Shown here: positions 7,400 through 16,036 of the stretch, piece after piece
Position numbering within the stretch: the stretch's first letter is position 1
How the letters are laid out: every line of letters starts with the position of its first letter
Source of the DNA: Vibrio ishigakensis
GTDB lineage: Bacteria > Pseudomonadota > Gammaproteobacteria > Enterobacterales > Vibrionaceae
Assembly: GCF_024347675.1 (NCBI RefSeq)
Contig: NZ_AP024881.1
Location: 1,736,001-1,800,000 of the forward strand
Length of the DNA stretch: 64,000 bases
Direction of reading: 5' to 3'
Program-made: the position numbers and the translations under genes
Notes under the pieces: generated by a model
Database searches by the model: none
What the model saw: only the letters and a program-made list of their open reading frames with translations
Told to the model about the DNA's origin: nothing

Positions 7400-8857
7400 C
7401 TAAAGCCCACTCGCAAGTTTAATAGCAGACATAACCGCTTCTTCACTTAGGATAATCGGTAGCGGGATCCCTTCGGGTGTTGCTGGTCCGTAAACCATAT
7501 TAAAGGGCACGCCAACCCGGCCGTTTTGTCTCAGATAATCAGTGATAGGGTCACTGGCTACGGTCCAGTCCCCTTCCATTGGCACCACAGTGCTGTTTGT
7601 CAACGAGTCATAGACAGGGTTTTGCAGCAGGACTCCTATCTTGTTTGCTCGGCAGGTTATACACCAGTCGGCGGTGACGTTTACAAAAACGGTTCTACCG
7701 TCCGCAACGTAATCATCTATCGCTTGTGTAGATAGTGGCACCCAATCTGGGTCTTTTGGCAATGGTGTGGCCCAACTGTCCGCATTAAGACTTGCGACTA
7801 TCATGCCCAAGGTGACAAACGAGAGGGCTCCCCCACCCAGCCATGCGGTTGGTTTTGGACCATGAATCTTAAGTACCCTTAGTACCAAGGAAACAAAGCC
7901 AGCAATACCAATAACATAGACCCAAAAGATAGGTAGATGATTAGCCAGTAGTGTCAGCAGCCATAAACAGGTCATCAGCATCATAGCGGCAAATATCAGC
8001 TTGACCTTATTCATCCAAGGGCCCGCTTTTGGGAGAGCCAACGCGATAGAAGGGAAACAAGCGACCAAAATCCAAGGCAGAGCCATACCTAAACCTAGGG
8101 CACTAAAAATCGCAATCATAGTGGGGATACTAGTGGTCAACGCAAAGGCGACCGCGGTGCCAAGAAAAGGTGCTGTGCAAGGGGTGGCTAGTAAGGTCGC
8201 GAACATACCTTGCAGGTAGTGTCCTCGATATGAGTTGTCACCTTTTGACGCCATCCAAGTACTCGCTGATGAAGAGAGCCTAATATCAAACAGGCCCAGC
8301 ATATTGAATCCAAACAGGCCAGTGACGAGTACCATTAGGGCGATAAACCATCCACTTTGAAACTGAATTCCCCACCCGACTGCGCTACCGGAGAATTTAA
8401 GCAGTGAAAGAAAACCGGCAATCAGCCAGAACGAACTCAATATGCCCAAAGCCGACGAGATAAACTGCAAGCGGATCTGTTTTTTCTCTAGCCCTTTCGC
8501 TGAGATTACGCTTCCAAGTTTCATTCCCAGTACAGGTAAAACACAGGGCATGATGTTTAAGATAAGGCCGCCAATTAAAGCGAATAGAAACATTTGTAGC
8601 ATGGAATCCTCGCTTGGCGGTGTGCTGTTGGAACTTGGTGCAGTGAGAGGCTCACTCTCAGATACGGGTTGGCTTTCTAGCTTGGTAGAGTTTGAAACTG
8701 CCTGTTCTGAAGCAAACTCAGATACGCCTTGCATGTGGGCGTCTGAAGCGTAACTCTGTTCTGAGCTGTCGGCATTGACGGCTAAAGAAAAAGTGGCAAT
8801 CAGAATTACGAACAGCCCTAATAAGGATGTACGTTTTATTGCCCTAGAATAATTCAT
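7400..8857 (-). CDS. DsbD/ScsB-like membrane thiol:disulfide reductase
   Basis: About 485 residues: signal peptide, an acidic/Ser-rich linker to about residue 85, then a transmembrane DsbD-beta-type domain with the paired Cys motifs LNIMPCVLPVLGMKLG and LLATPCTAPFLGTA, then a C-terminal thioredoxin-like domain with the redox pair WCITCRANK. The usual large DsbD-alpha periplasmic domain is absent and replaced by the short linker. The family moves electrons from cytoplasmic thioredoxin across the membrane to periplasmic thiols; ScsB-type members are linked to copper tolerance. Use of PCVLPV and TPCTAPF resembles ScsB. I prefer the ATG at 8857. A Cys-bearing membrane protein is encoded just upstream, likely in the same operon. 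Confidence 0.85.
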   Translation of the reverse strand: MNYSRAIKRTSLLGLFVILIATFSLAVNADSSEQSYASDAHMQGVSEFASEQAVSNSTKLESQPVSESEPLTAPSSNSTPPSEDSMLQMFLFALIGGLILNIMPCVLPVLGMKLGSVISAKGLEKKQIRLQFISSALGILSSFWLIAGFLSLLKFSGSAVGWGIQFQSGWFIALMVLVTGLFGFNMLGLFDIRLSSSASTWMASKGDNSYRGHYLQGMFATLLATPCTAPFLGTAVAFALTTSIPTMIAIFSALGLGMALPWILVACFPSIALALPKAGPWMNKVKLIFAAMMLMTCLWLLTLLANHLPIFWVYVIGIAGFVSLVLRVLKIHGPKPTAWLGGGALSFVTLGMIVASLNADSWATPLPKDPDWVPLSTQAIDDYVADGRTVFVNVTADWCITCRANKIGVLLQNPVYDSLTNSTVVPMEGDWTVASDPITDYLRQNGRVGVPFNMVYGPATPEGIPLPIILSEEAVMSAIKLASGL

Positions 8858-8917
8858 AAATGTACCTATAAAATAAAGAAATCGAGATGTTCTGGCGATA
8901 GCCAATCCTTGATTCGT

Positions 8918-9274
8918 TTATTCTCTAAATACACACAGGAGCAGATGCACCCTAGTCTTATTGACTATGGGCTCAGTGAATGGGTCAAATTGATTTTGTG
9001 TCACCAACAGCCAAGTAATTATAACCAAGGCCAACACAAACAGAGTTAACACCTGTGAATCAACCTGATGCTGATGAGCACTCAGCAATTGTTCAGATAG
9101 ATCACATTCACCACTATCGATGTAGGTAGAAGAAGATGCTTGTTCCTCCCCCACATAACTCGTCGAGCACGCGTTAAACACACCACTATTTTTCGCCAGA
9201 CACACAGTGATCACCCAGAAAACTAGGATCAAAGACCACTTAAACGAATGTTGCCTATGGGATGCGAATAACAT
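8918..9274 (-). CDS. Small membrane protein with Cys and His residues, unknown
   Basis: A 118-residue protein I do not recognise. Residues 13-28 form a hydrophobic segment or uncleaved signal, residues 30-72 are an exported-looking stretch with two Cys, Ser-rich sequence and an AHQHQ cluster, and residues 76-92 form a second membrane span. It is encoded 60 bp upstream of the DsbD/ScsB-like gene on the same strand and is probably cotranscribed. Short Cys/His-containing membrane proteins often accompany metal or thiol stress systems, so a supporting role to the reductase is possible. That link is contextual only. Confidence 0.6.
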   Translation of the reverse strand: MLFASHRQHSFKWSLILVFWVITVCLAKNSGVFNACSTSYVGEEQASSSTYIDSGECDLSEQLLSAHQHQVDSQVLTLFVLALVIITWLLVTQNQFDPFTEPIVNKTRVHLLLCVFRE

Positions 9275-9388
9275 GTTTGCGAACTGGTGAACGAATTAAC
9301 AATTAGTGTGAAGTATTAACAAATCAGTGCAACTGTTATTGTCCATTTCTCCCTATTTTGGCGTTTCCAAATGGTATCTAAATGTGTC

Positions 9389-9472
9389 CTACACAAAGCA
9401 CAACACCAATAGAACCAGTAATCCCAAAGCCGCACAAACAGCTCCACCTATTGCCATGAGCATTGCAAACAT
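9389..9472 (-). CDS. Possible 27-residue membrane peptide
   Basis: An ATG at 9472 preceded by AAGGG (9-nt spacing) opens a 27-codon frame encoding one uninterrupted hydrophobic segment (MFAMLMAIGGAVCAALG and more). It lies about 115 bp upstream of the 118-residue membrane protein gene on the same strand. The longer frame continuing upstream has no better start. Composition and ribosome binding site favour a real small membrane protein, but there is no further support. Confidence 0.35.
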   Translation of the reverse strand: MFAMLMAIGGAVCAALGLLVLLVLCFV

Positions 9473-9652
9473 GGCTAAACACCCTTTAATGCTTATATCT
9501 ATACCTCTCAATTTAAGCTCTACAACGTGAATTGAGTGTCTAGCGAAAGGCGCGTTTACACTAAGGGGCCAAAGACCTGTATTACAAGCCGATGTATGAA
9601 ATTTCACAGAAACCTTACATAGAGATTCAGAAACCTAAACTATTCATATCAC

Positions 9653-9683
9653 TAAAAAAACAGGGCCTGAAAATCAGACCCTG
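9653..9683 (-). terminator. Rho-independent terminator of the phn operon
   Basis: On the minus strand CAGGGTCTGA pairs with TCAGGCCCTG (one mismatch) and is followed by seven T residues. It lies about 30 bp past the end of the last phnE gene. Confidence 0.85.
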
Positions 9684-9711
9684 TTCAAAATATCGAATAG
9701 TTTACGAAAAG

Positions 9712-10512
9712 CTAGATAAGTGCGTGTCGTGCCTTCGCGGATACCCACTCCGAGATGACCACAGTCACCAAGATCGCACAGAAGATCACAGTAACTTGAG
9801 GCCATGCCAATACCGCCATCGACTCTTGCAACTTCAAGCCAATACCGCCTGCGCCCACTAGCCCCAATACGGTCGATTCACGGATATTAATGTCCCATCG
9901 GAACAAGCTAGTCCCGATAAAACTTGGCATCACCTGCGGCATAATGCCGTAATCCAATACCTGAAGTGGTGAAGCACCGGTTGCTCTGATAGCCGATACC
10001 TGTGTCGCATTTACTTCCTCGATTGCTTCATACATTAGCTTGGCGACAAAGCCGATTGAGCGAAGCGCAATGGCTATGATGCCCGCTAGCAAGCCAGGGC
10101 CTAGAATTGCCACCAGCAACAGCGCCCAAATCAATGAGTTGATCGAACGGCTTGCGGCGATGATGAACAGAGCTATCGGTCTCACAAACACAGTACTCGG
10201 GGTGGTATTGTTCGCTGCCAGAAACGCCACTGGAAAAGCTAATACAATACCCAACAGTGTACCTAGGGTGGCAATATTAATGGTGTCCCATAATGGCTGC
10301 CATAATTGGTCGAGGTAACTCCAGCGAGGAGGCCACATGCGTGATGAGATATCAGAAAACTGATTCGGCGCATCGGTCACAAAAAACCAGATGGTTTCGC
10401 GGTTCATCACCTGCCAGCAAAACACCACTAGGCAAATAAAACTAAACCAGGCTAACCAGCGAGCAAGACTCTCTTTTTGGCTGTATTTCTGCCATGTTGT
10501 CGTATCTGTCAT
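9712..10512 (-). CDS. phnE: Phosphonate-type ABC transporter permease (second PhnE)
   Basis: A 266-residue inner-membrane permease. The family EAA-type loop for contact with the ATPase is seen as ATGASPLQVLDYGIMPQVMP, followed by the DINIRESTVLGLVGAGGIG signature of PhnE proteins. About six membrane segments can be traced, the first near residues 18-38. It should pair with the other PhnE, encoded 8 bp upstream, to form the channel of a phosphonate, phosphite or organophosphate importer. It is the last gene of phnD-C-E-E and is followed by a terminator. No C-P lyase or phosphonatase genes lie nearby, so the cargo cannot be specified. Confidence 0.92.
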   Translation of the reverse strand: MTDTTTWQKYSQKESLARWLAWFSFICLVVFCWQVMNRETIWFFVTDAPNQFSDISSRMWPPRWSYLDQLWQPLWDTINIATLGTLLGIVLAFPVAFLAANNTTPSTVFVRPIALFIIAASRSINSLIWALLLVAILGPGLLAGIIAIALRSIGFVAKLMYEAIEEVNATQVSAIRATGASPLQVLDYGIMPQVMPSFIGTSLFRWDINIRESTVLGLVGAGGIGLKLQESMAVLAWPQVTVIFCAILVTVVISEWVSAKARHALI

Positions 10513-10520
10513 TGCTCCCC

Positions 10521-11321
10521 CTACTGCACGCGCTGACGAATCAAGGTCGATACATACTCACACACCATCACAATCGCGATGATAATAAGCAATATGGCCG
10601 CTGCAGCGCTGTATTCGTATCTGTCCATTGCGGTATTCAGGGTTGCACCTATACCGCCCGCACCCACTATGCCAATAACAGCCGACTCTCGAAAGTTGAT
10701 GTCCAATCGGTACATAGACAGCCCAATAAAACGCGGTATTACCTGCGCCTGCACCGCATAGTTGATCTGCTGAAGCCAGCTAGCACCCGTTGATCGCATA
10801 GCGGTCAATGGCGCTGGGTCTATCGCCTCAATCTCATCAGCAAACAGCTTGGCGAGAAAACCAATCGTGGCGAAGGTTAAGGTCACGAAGCCGGCAAAGG
10901 TGCCAAAGCCAAACAAGGCCACACACAAGATGGCAATAATGATCTCTTGAAAGCTTCGCGCGACCGCAATGAATCCGCGGCAGAACAGATACACAGGCTT
11001 TGGCGCTATGTTCTTCGCCGCACCTAAACCAAAAGGGATCGAGAGCAGTACACCGGCTACTGTGGAGGTTAAGGTCATGGTGAGACTCTCAACCAAGCCT
11101 TGTGAGATGTTATTCCAGCGTCCGGTAAAATCAGGCGACATAAAGGCTAGTACAAACGCCCAACCACGCTCTGCCCCTTCATAGATTCGAAGCCAGTTGA
11201 TGTGAACTGACTGGCTGGCCAGGATTAGATAAATAATGGAGGCCAATACCAAGCCATATCTTAAATAGGCACTCGCTATCAGTGGCGGCTTTTTCCAAGT
11301 GGTCGAGTACTGCTTGCTCAT
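10521..11321 (-). CDS. phnE: Phosphonate-type ABC transporter permease (first PhnE)
   Basis: A 266-residue permease paralogous to the downstream PhnE. It has the same coupling loop ([20 protein letters not shown]) and the signature [19 protein letters not shown], with six or so hydrophobic spans. Its start overlaps the end of phnC by 4 bp, showing translational coupling. Two tandem permease genes are common in phn-type transporters and imply a heterodimeric channel. Confidence 0.92.
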   Translation of the reverse strand: MSKQYSTTWKKPPLIASAYLRYGLVLASIIYLILASQSVHINWLRIYEGAERGWAFVLAFMSPDFTGRWNNISQGLVESLTMTLTSTVAGVLLSIPFGLGAAKNIAPKPVYLFCRGFIAVARSFQEIIIAILCVALFGFGTFAGFVTLTFATIGFLAKLFADEIEAIDPAPLTAMRSTGASWLQQINYAVQAQVIPRFIGLSMYRLDINFRESAVIGIVGAGGIGATLNTAMDRYEYSAAAAILLIIIAIVMVCEYVSTLIRQRVQ

Positions 11322-12121
11322 GCCACAGCCTCAACCAACTCTAGCTCACTAGATTCCTCTTGAACCGTGAGGTTCCAATCCTCTTCACCGTAGATCTTGG
11401 TCAGCACAGACTCATCAAGAGCAATTGGCGTGCCATCAAACACAACCTCACCTGAGTTCAGTCCGACGATGCGATCCACAAATTGCTTGGCCAGTTGAAC
11501 ATCATGGATATTAATGATGGCCGGCAATCCCTTCTCTTCACAGATTTCACGGATAAGACGCATGATCTGACGAGCGGTTCTGGGATCAAGCGCGGCGGTT
11601 GGCTCATCGATAAGCAGAAGCTTAGGGTTCTGCGCTAGAGCCCTTGCAATACCCACGCGCTGACGCTGGCCACCAGAAAGCGCATCGGCTCGCTTATTGG
11701 CGTGCTCTAGTAATCCGACGCGATCCAATAAGGCATACGCGGTTTGGATATCTTCTGAGCTGTAGCGACGAGTGAAACTGCGCCAAAATCCTACATAGCC
11801 GAGACGGCCAGACAGAACGTTCTCCATGACGGTTAAACGCTCAATCAAGGCATACTCCTGGAAAATCATGCCTATCTCTCGACGTGCCGAACGCAGCCCA
11901 GACTTGGACAGATTAACTAGGTTCTGATTAGAAAAGAGAACCTCACCAGAAGTAGGTTCAGTCAAACGGTTAATACAACGAATTAGTGTCGATTTACCGG
12001 CCCCAGAGGGGCCGATAAGTCCAACTACTTCGCCAGCTTCCACCTTCATATTTACATCAGTCAGTGCTTTATCATGAGCTGAGTAATGCTTAGTAAGGCC
12101 TTTAAGAGTGAGTGCTGACAT
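11318..12121 (-). CDS. phnC: Phosphonate-type ABC transporter ATP-binding protein
   Basis: A 267-residue ABC ATPase with all motifs: Walker [10 protein letters not shown] near residue 37, Q-loop in MIFQEYAL, signature [16 protein letters not shown] near 145, Walker [13 protein letters not shown] near 165, and the switch His in IINIHDVQ near 200. The domain order and length match PhnC. It powers import from the cytoplasmic face of the PhnE pair. It lies 8 bp after phnD and overlaps phnE by 4 bp. Confidence 0.94.
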   Translation of the reverse strand: MSALTLKGLTKHYSAHDKALTDVNMKVEAGEVVGLIGPSGAGKSTLIRCINRLTEPTSGEVLFSNQNLVNLSKSGLRSARREIGMIFQEYALIERLTVMENVLSGRLGYVGFWRSFTRRYSSEDIQTAYALLDRVGLLEHANKRADALSGGQRQRVGIARALAQNPKLLLIDEPTAALDPRTARQIMRLIREICEEKGLPAIINIHDVQLAKQFVDRIVGLNSGEVVFDGTPIALDESVLTKIYGEEDWNLTVQEESSELELVEAVA

Positions 12122-12129
12122 AACGTTCC

Positions 12130-13068
12130 TTAGCTACAGGTATAAGAAACGTTGTTTGCAGTATCAATTGTGCGGATCACTTCCCAATGCTCTTGATAGG
12201 TGATCGGGATGAACTGTGCTTCACCATTGCGCTCGAACTCTTGTTTTAGTTTGGTTCCATCCCAGTCAAAGCTAAAGAAGGCTTGTTTGATCTTCTCTTG
12301 AAGCTCTGGGTGCAGGTTGTGCGCTAGTCCATAGGCTGTAGTTGGGAAGGTTTGAGACTTGTAGATGCTCTTGATCTGCTCTTCTTTTACCACATCGCGA
12401 GAAAGCATACGGTTCAATACGGAATTTGCTACCGCAGCCGCATCATAGTCTCTATGAGCAACACCTAAGATAGAGTTATCGTGCGCACCAGAGAAGGCCG
12501 GCTTAAAGTCATTATCCGGCGTCATATTGTATTCAGCAGCCAAGATAGCAGAAGGCGCTTTGAAGCCAGAGTTTGAAGTCTGAGCGGTAAAGGCTAGGTT
12601 CTTACCCTTTAGGTCTTCTACCTTCTCAATGCTAGAGTTTGGATAGGTGATGATCTCCATCTCATAACCAAATGAACCATCTTCTGCCGCCATCATCGTA
12701 AACGGAGCAAAGCCCGCACAATTAACCGCAAGAGGGGTCGAGCCTGTGTTGAAGCCAGCGATATGTAGACGACCAGAGCGCATCGCTTCAATCTGTGCTG
12801 CGTTATTCTGTACAGGGAAGAAACGCACATTTTTACCTGTGGTCTTTTCCATGTGCGTAAGGAATTCACTCCAAACGTCTGCATAAACTGCTGGGTCTTC
12901 TACCGGCGTGTAAGCAAAGATAAGGGTACCTGGATTCACCCACTCCGCCTCATTTTGTGGCAGATCAGCGACTAGGTTGCCACTACGGTCTTGATAACGA
13001 GCGTCCATTGCAGAAGAGGCTGCAGAAAACATAAGCGCAGCAGCAACTGCAGTTTTAACTAGCTTCAT
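12130..13068 (-). CDS. phnD: Phosphonate-type ABC transporter substrate-binding protein
   Basis: A 312-residue periplasmic binding protein with an N-terminal signal peptide ([20 protein letters not shown]). The PhnD-like fold is shown by [18 protein letters not shown] near the start of the mature protein, the ligand-pocket [15 protein letters not shown], and [17 protein letters not shown]. Family members bind phosphonates, phosphite or hypophosphite; the ligand here is unknown. It is the first gene of the operon. The promoter must lie in the AT-rich region 13069-13300; I could not find a convincing pair of 11-bp-spaced PhoB boxes. Confidence 0.92.
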   Translation of the reverse strand: MKLVKTAVAAALMFSAASSAMDARYQDRSGNLVADLPQNEAEWVNPGTLIFAYTPVEDPAVYADVWSEFLTHMEKTTGKNVRFFPVQNNAAQIEAMRSGRLHIAGFNTGSTPLAVNCAGFAPFTMMAAEDGSFGYEMEIITYPNSSIEKVEDLKGKNLAFTAQTSNSGFKAPSAILAAEYNMTPDNDFKPAFSGAHDNSILGVAHRDYDAAAVANSVLNRMLSRDVVKEEQIKSIYKSQTFPTTAYGLAHNLHPELQEKIKQAFFSFDWDGTKLKQEFERNGEAQFIPITYQEHWEVIRTIDTANNVSYTCS

Positions 13069-13415
13069 TTGTTATTTCCTAATTGAGATATAAATCGAGA
13101 AGCAAGTTAATTCAGTTTTATTTCAATTAGGTTGAGACTTTATTGCGAAAATATTTATTACATGAATGAATTGATACAGCTCTCAGATTTAACAGAATAT
13201 AATACTGATGTAATAAAATGGTGCTGCCGCACTAATATGGATCACTTATAACTTACAAATAATTACAATTTAAATTCAATAAGTTACGAACTTTATATTT
13301 ACAGATAATATAGAGAGATAAATATGCAAATAATTATCCACCAAGTATTCTAAATCACATTTTTGGCACCCTTCGTGCAATACCCCACTGTTAATAAAAA
13401 TACCGTGAGGAAACC
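13069..13415. other. AT-rich divergent intergenic region (phnD / asparaginase)
   Basis: About 350 bp between divergent genes, very AT-rich and without ORFs. It must carry both promoters. I see no CRP, FNR or Pho box that meets a reasonable match standard. Confidence 0.6.
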
Positions 13416-14447
13416 ATGAAGAAATTAACCAGCGCCATTATTATTTCATCTTTACTTTCATTTAATGCATTAGCGGATACCTTGCCCAACGTCACTATAT
13501 TAGGCACAGGTGGCACTATTGCTGGTTCTGCCGCTAAATCTACCGACGTTACCGGTTATAAAGCAGGTGAGATCGCGGTAACTACACTCATAGAAGCGGT
13601 GCCACAGATCGTTGATGTAGCAAACGTTGATGGCATTCAGGTTGCTAACACCAGTAGCTCTAATATCAACAGCGAGATATTGCTTGGTATGGCAAAAACC
13701 GCCAATGAGCTCCTTGCCAAAGATACCGATGGCATAGTGATTACCCATGGTACGGATACCACCGAAGAGACCGCATTCTTCATGGATCTAGTAAACCAGA
13801 GTGATAAACCTATCGTTGTAGTCGGTGCCATGCGCCCAGCCACCGCTATCAGTGCAGATGGACCTATGAACCTATTGAACGCGGTAACGCTTGCTGCAAG
13901 CGATGAGGCCAACGGCCGCGGCACCATGGTTATCCTTAATGATAAGATAGGCGCGGCGTATTACATCTCTAAGACCAGCTCTATCTCTATGGATACCTTC
14001 AAAGCGTATGATCAAGGATTTCTTGGCACCTTCGCCGGTGGTGCACCTAAGTTCTACTTCGAGCCGGCTAAGGTTACTGGCAAACCTAGCTTTGATGTCT
14101 CTAAACTAGAAACCCTGCCAAAGGTAGACATCATCTACAGCTATCAAGATATGGGGCCAGAGATGATCGATGCGCTGATTGAGTCAGGCTCGAAAGGCAT
14201 TGTTGTTGCAGGCAGTGGTAATGGTTCTGTACCGAAAGCGGTACGTGACAAGATCAGTGAGCTAAATGAGTCGGGCTACCCAGTTGTGCTTTCTTCTCGC
14301 ACCGGTTCAGGCTTTGTGACCGCCAAGGAGCACGCTATTGGCTCTGGTGATCTGAATCCGCAAAAAGCGCGCATCATGCTGATGCTGGCACTGACCGAAA
14401 CCGACGAGCTTAACGAGCTAGCAGGCTACTTTGGTACTCAAAGTTAA
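13416..14447 (+). CDS. ansB: Periplasmic L-asparaginase, type II
   Basis: A 343-residue enzyme with a Sec signal peptide (cleavage near NALA). The first catalytic threonine motif is TILGTGGTIAGS near residue 30; the second is GIVITHGTDTTEETAFF near residue 108. The later VGAMRPATAISADGPMNLL and AGSGNGSVP are conserved asparaginase segments. It hydrolyses asparagine to aspartate and ammonia in the periplasm. Length and signal peptide identify the high-affinity type II form. GAGG lies just before the ATG. An inverted MITE-like repeat begins immediately after the stop codon. Confidence 0.95.
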   Translation: MKKLTSAIIISSLLSFNALADTLPNVTILGTGGTIAGSAAKSTDVTGYKAGEIAVTTLIEAVPQIVDVANVDGIQVANTSSSNINSEILLGMAKTANELLAKDTDGIVITHGTDTTEETAFFMDLVNQSDKPIVVVGAMRPATAISADGPMNLLNAVTLAASDEANGRGTMVILNDKIGAAYYISKTSSISMDTFKAYDQGFLGTFAGGAPKFYFEPAKVTGKPSFDVSKLETLPKVDIIYSYQDMGPEMIDALIESGSKGIVVAGSGNGSVPKAVRDKISELNESGYPVVLSSRTGSGFVTAKEHAIGSGDLNPQKARIMLMLALTETDELNELAGYFGTQS

Positions 14448-14647
14448 GGTTCTTTTCTGATTAGCGGGAACAACTACTACTTCTGGTTGGTGTACTCACT
14501 CTGCCAGTGATGCAGGGATGTCAGCGATGACTTTGTGCTTTGCTAAGCTGGGGTTCCCTCTCATGCTGTCACAGGAGAGTGATTGATGGAGCAAGGGGTC
14601 GCTCGCTCAGAAGAAATATTTACACTCCCTCTAACCCGCGAAGAACC
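14448..14647 (-). repeat. MITE-like dispersed repeat, copy 4 (shortened, inverted)
   Basis: About 200 bp starting right at the asparaginase stop codon. Read on the minus strand it has the same ends as the other copies (GCGGGTTAGAGGG at one side, CCCGCTAATC at the other), the CTTGCTCCATCAATCACTCTCC block, and the CATCACTGGCAGAGTGAG block. It lacks the GGCCGCGGTGAACCC segment. Confidence 0.75.
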
Positions 14648-14670
14648 AAAGTTGAGCCCCAGAAACACAA

Positions 14671-14692
14671 AGACCACGCAATTGCGTGGTCT
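14671..14692. terminator. 22-bp perfect palindrome, probable bidirectional terminator
   Basis: AGACCACGCA followed directly by its complement (centre AATT), lying between asparaginase (+) and a small secreted protein (-). The flanks are A-rich on the left and CTTTCT on the right, so termination is plausible in both directions though the T runs are short. Confidence 0.6.
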
Positions 14693-14716
14693 CTTTCTAT
14701 CCGACTAGATAAGCGA

Positions 14717-14893
14717 TTATAGAGCGCGCTTGCCACCGAGTGCGTAGCACATGTTTGGTTGAAGCATACGGGCAGAGCCGTCTACATAGCAAAGCTCATA
14801 ACGCTCTGAGCGAGAGCTGTGGCTACCATTACTGGCGAATACCAATGGCGCGGTCATCGTAAGTGCTAGAGCAATAATTAAACCTTTCATCAT
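14717..14893 (-). CDS. Small secreted protein, unknown function
   Basis: A 58-residue protein with a clear signal peptide (MMKGLIIALALTMTAPLVFA) and a mature part of about 38 residues containing two Cys (ELCYVDG and NMCYALGG), which could form one disulfide in the periplasm. GAGGGG lies 8 nt before the ATG at 14893; a longer GTG/ATG extension upstream would disrupt the signal. I do not recognise the family. It is isolated, bounded by the palindrome on one side and an M14 deacylase gene on the other. Confidence 0.65.
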   Translation of the reverse strand: MMKGLIIALALTMTAPLVFASNGSHSSRSERYELCYVDGSARMLQPNMCYALGGKRAL

Positions 14894-15034
14894 TTTGTCC
14901 CCTCTCAATGGTTGGAAGCCAAACGGCTGTTCGGCGCCGTTTTAAGCTGTCAGAAATATTATGATAGAGTTCACAGTTTTACGCTAAACGTAAATTGAAA
15001 GTAAATTATTCGACCCTGTACGTAAACTGAGCGT

Positions 15035-16033
15035 TTAATGGATAAGACGAACGATCAGCGCCCCTGTGGCGCGCATCGGCTCAACGTTAAGGCTCAAAAC
15101 TAGACCATCGCGCGGTGCTAGATATCGCCTAACCTCACGACCAAATGCATCGGTTTGAATAGAGAGTAAATCTCCCTCTTTCACCAACTGTAAAAGCTCT
15201 ACCTGAGGCCGATAAAAACCACCGGTGATGGCGCGAATCGAGCTTACCTCTTTTCCTTCAAAAACCAGCCTTTCTACCTCGCAACTGCCCTCATCTATCA
15301 GTTCATAGGCACAAAGGCAGTTCAGAACCCCTTTCACTGAACGCTCAATCAAGGGATAGTCGCTATAGCGCCCCATCCCTACTTCAAGGGTGGTGGAAGG
15401 AATACCACTTCTGTTCCATACGGTTTCCAGAATACCTGGGTCGCCTGGATCATCCAAAATCACATCAGGGCCAATAAGCTTTGCCATCTTGACGCAGTCT
15501 GGCATTCGATAATCGGCAAAGGCATACAATGGATAGACCGTACCGCTGGTTTGGGTATGAAGATCTATGGCAAGGTCTGCATTTGGCTTTAGTAGATACT
15601 CCCAGATGTTAAACACATAGCGCTGAGCTTCGTTCCCCTCTTTGTTTCCAGGAAAGAAGCGGTTGAGATTAGCAGTGGAATGGTCTGGATCGTTAGAAAT
15701 GTAGTCGCGGTTATGATTCAAGGTGCCAGAGAGATTGATAGTAGGAACGATCACCACACTGCCGCGGGTCACCTTACCTTTGAGTGCTTCACCTATCTGG
15801 TGCGAGGTAAGAATGCCGTTGTATTCATCGCCGTGAACACCCGCGGTGATTACAAAGCGCTTACCTGCCTCTTTACCCTTAAACACCATCACCGGCAGGT
15901 GCTGCCATTGTCCAAGTGCATTGGTGCCCACTCGAAACCAGAAGGTATGGTCACCGGCCTCTAAGTCGTTCACATTGAGTTTAGATATCACCGGATATCC
16001 GTCGATTACATCTTTTAAATATTCTGTGTTCAT
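15035..16033 (-). CDS. M14 succinylglutamate desuccinylase/aspartoacylase-like protein
   Basis: A 332-residue zinc carboxypeptidase-fold enzyme. The zinc ligands are HxxE in AGVHGDEYNG near residue 68 and the His of DLHTQTSG near residue 160; the catalytic Glu is probably in TTLEVGMG near 217. The C-terminal 80 residues form the beta domain typical of the AstE/aspartoacylase group. It removes an acyl group from an amino acid or a related amide; the substrate is unknown. The gene starts 3 bp after sgrR ends, so the two are one operon. That link could mean it processes a compound sensed by the regulator. Confidence 0.85.
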   Translation of the reverse strand: MNTEYLKDVIDGYPVISKLNVNDLEAGDHTFWFRVGTNALGQWQHLPVMVFKGKEAGKRFVITAGVHGDEYNGILTSHQIGEALKGKVTRGSVVIVPTINLSGTLNHNRDYISNDPDHSTANLNRFFPGNKEGNEAQRYVFNIWEYLLKPNADLAIDLHTQTSGTVYPLYAFADYRMPDCVKMAKLIGPDVILDDPGDPGILETVWNRSGIPSTTLEVGMGRYSDYPLIERSVKGVLNCLCAYELIDEGSCEVERLVFEGKEVSSIRAITGGFYRPQVELLQLVKEGDLLSIQTDAFGREVRRYLAPRDGLVLSLNVEPMRATGALIVRLIH

Positions 16034-16036
16034 TGA

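Noticed and set aside
13069..13300. Possible Pho box upstream of phnD (CTGTTAAAT...CTGTATC)
   Set aside because: The half-sites are 16 bp apart rather than the 11 bp expected for PhoB; too weak to annotate.
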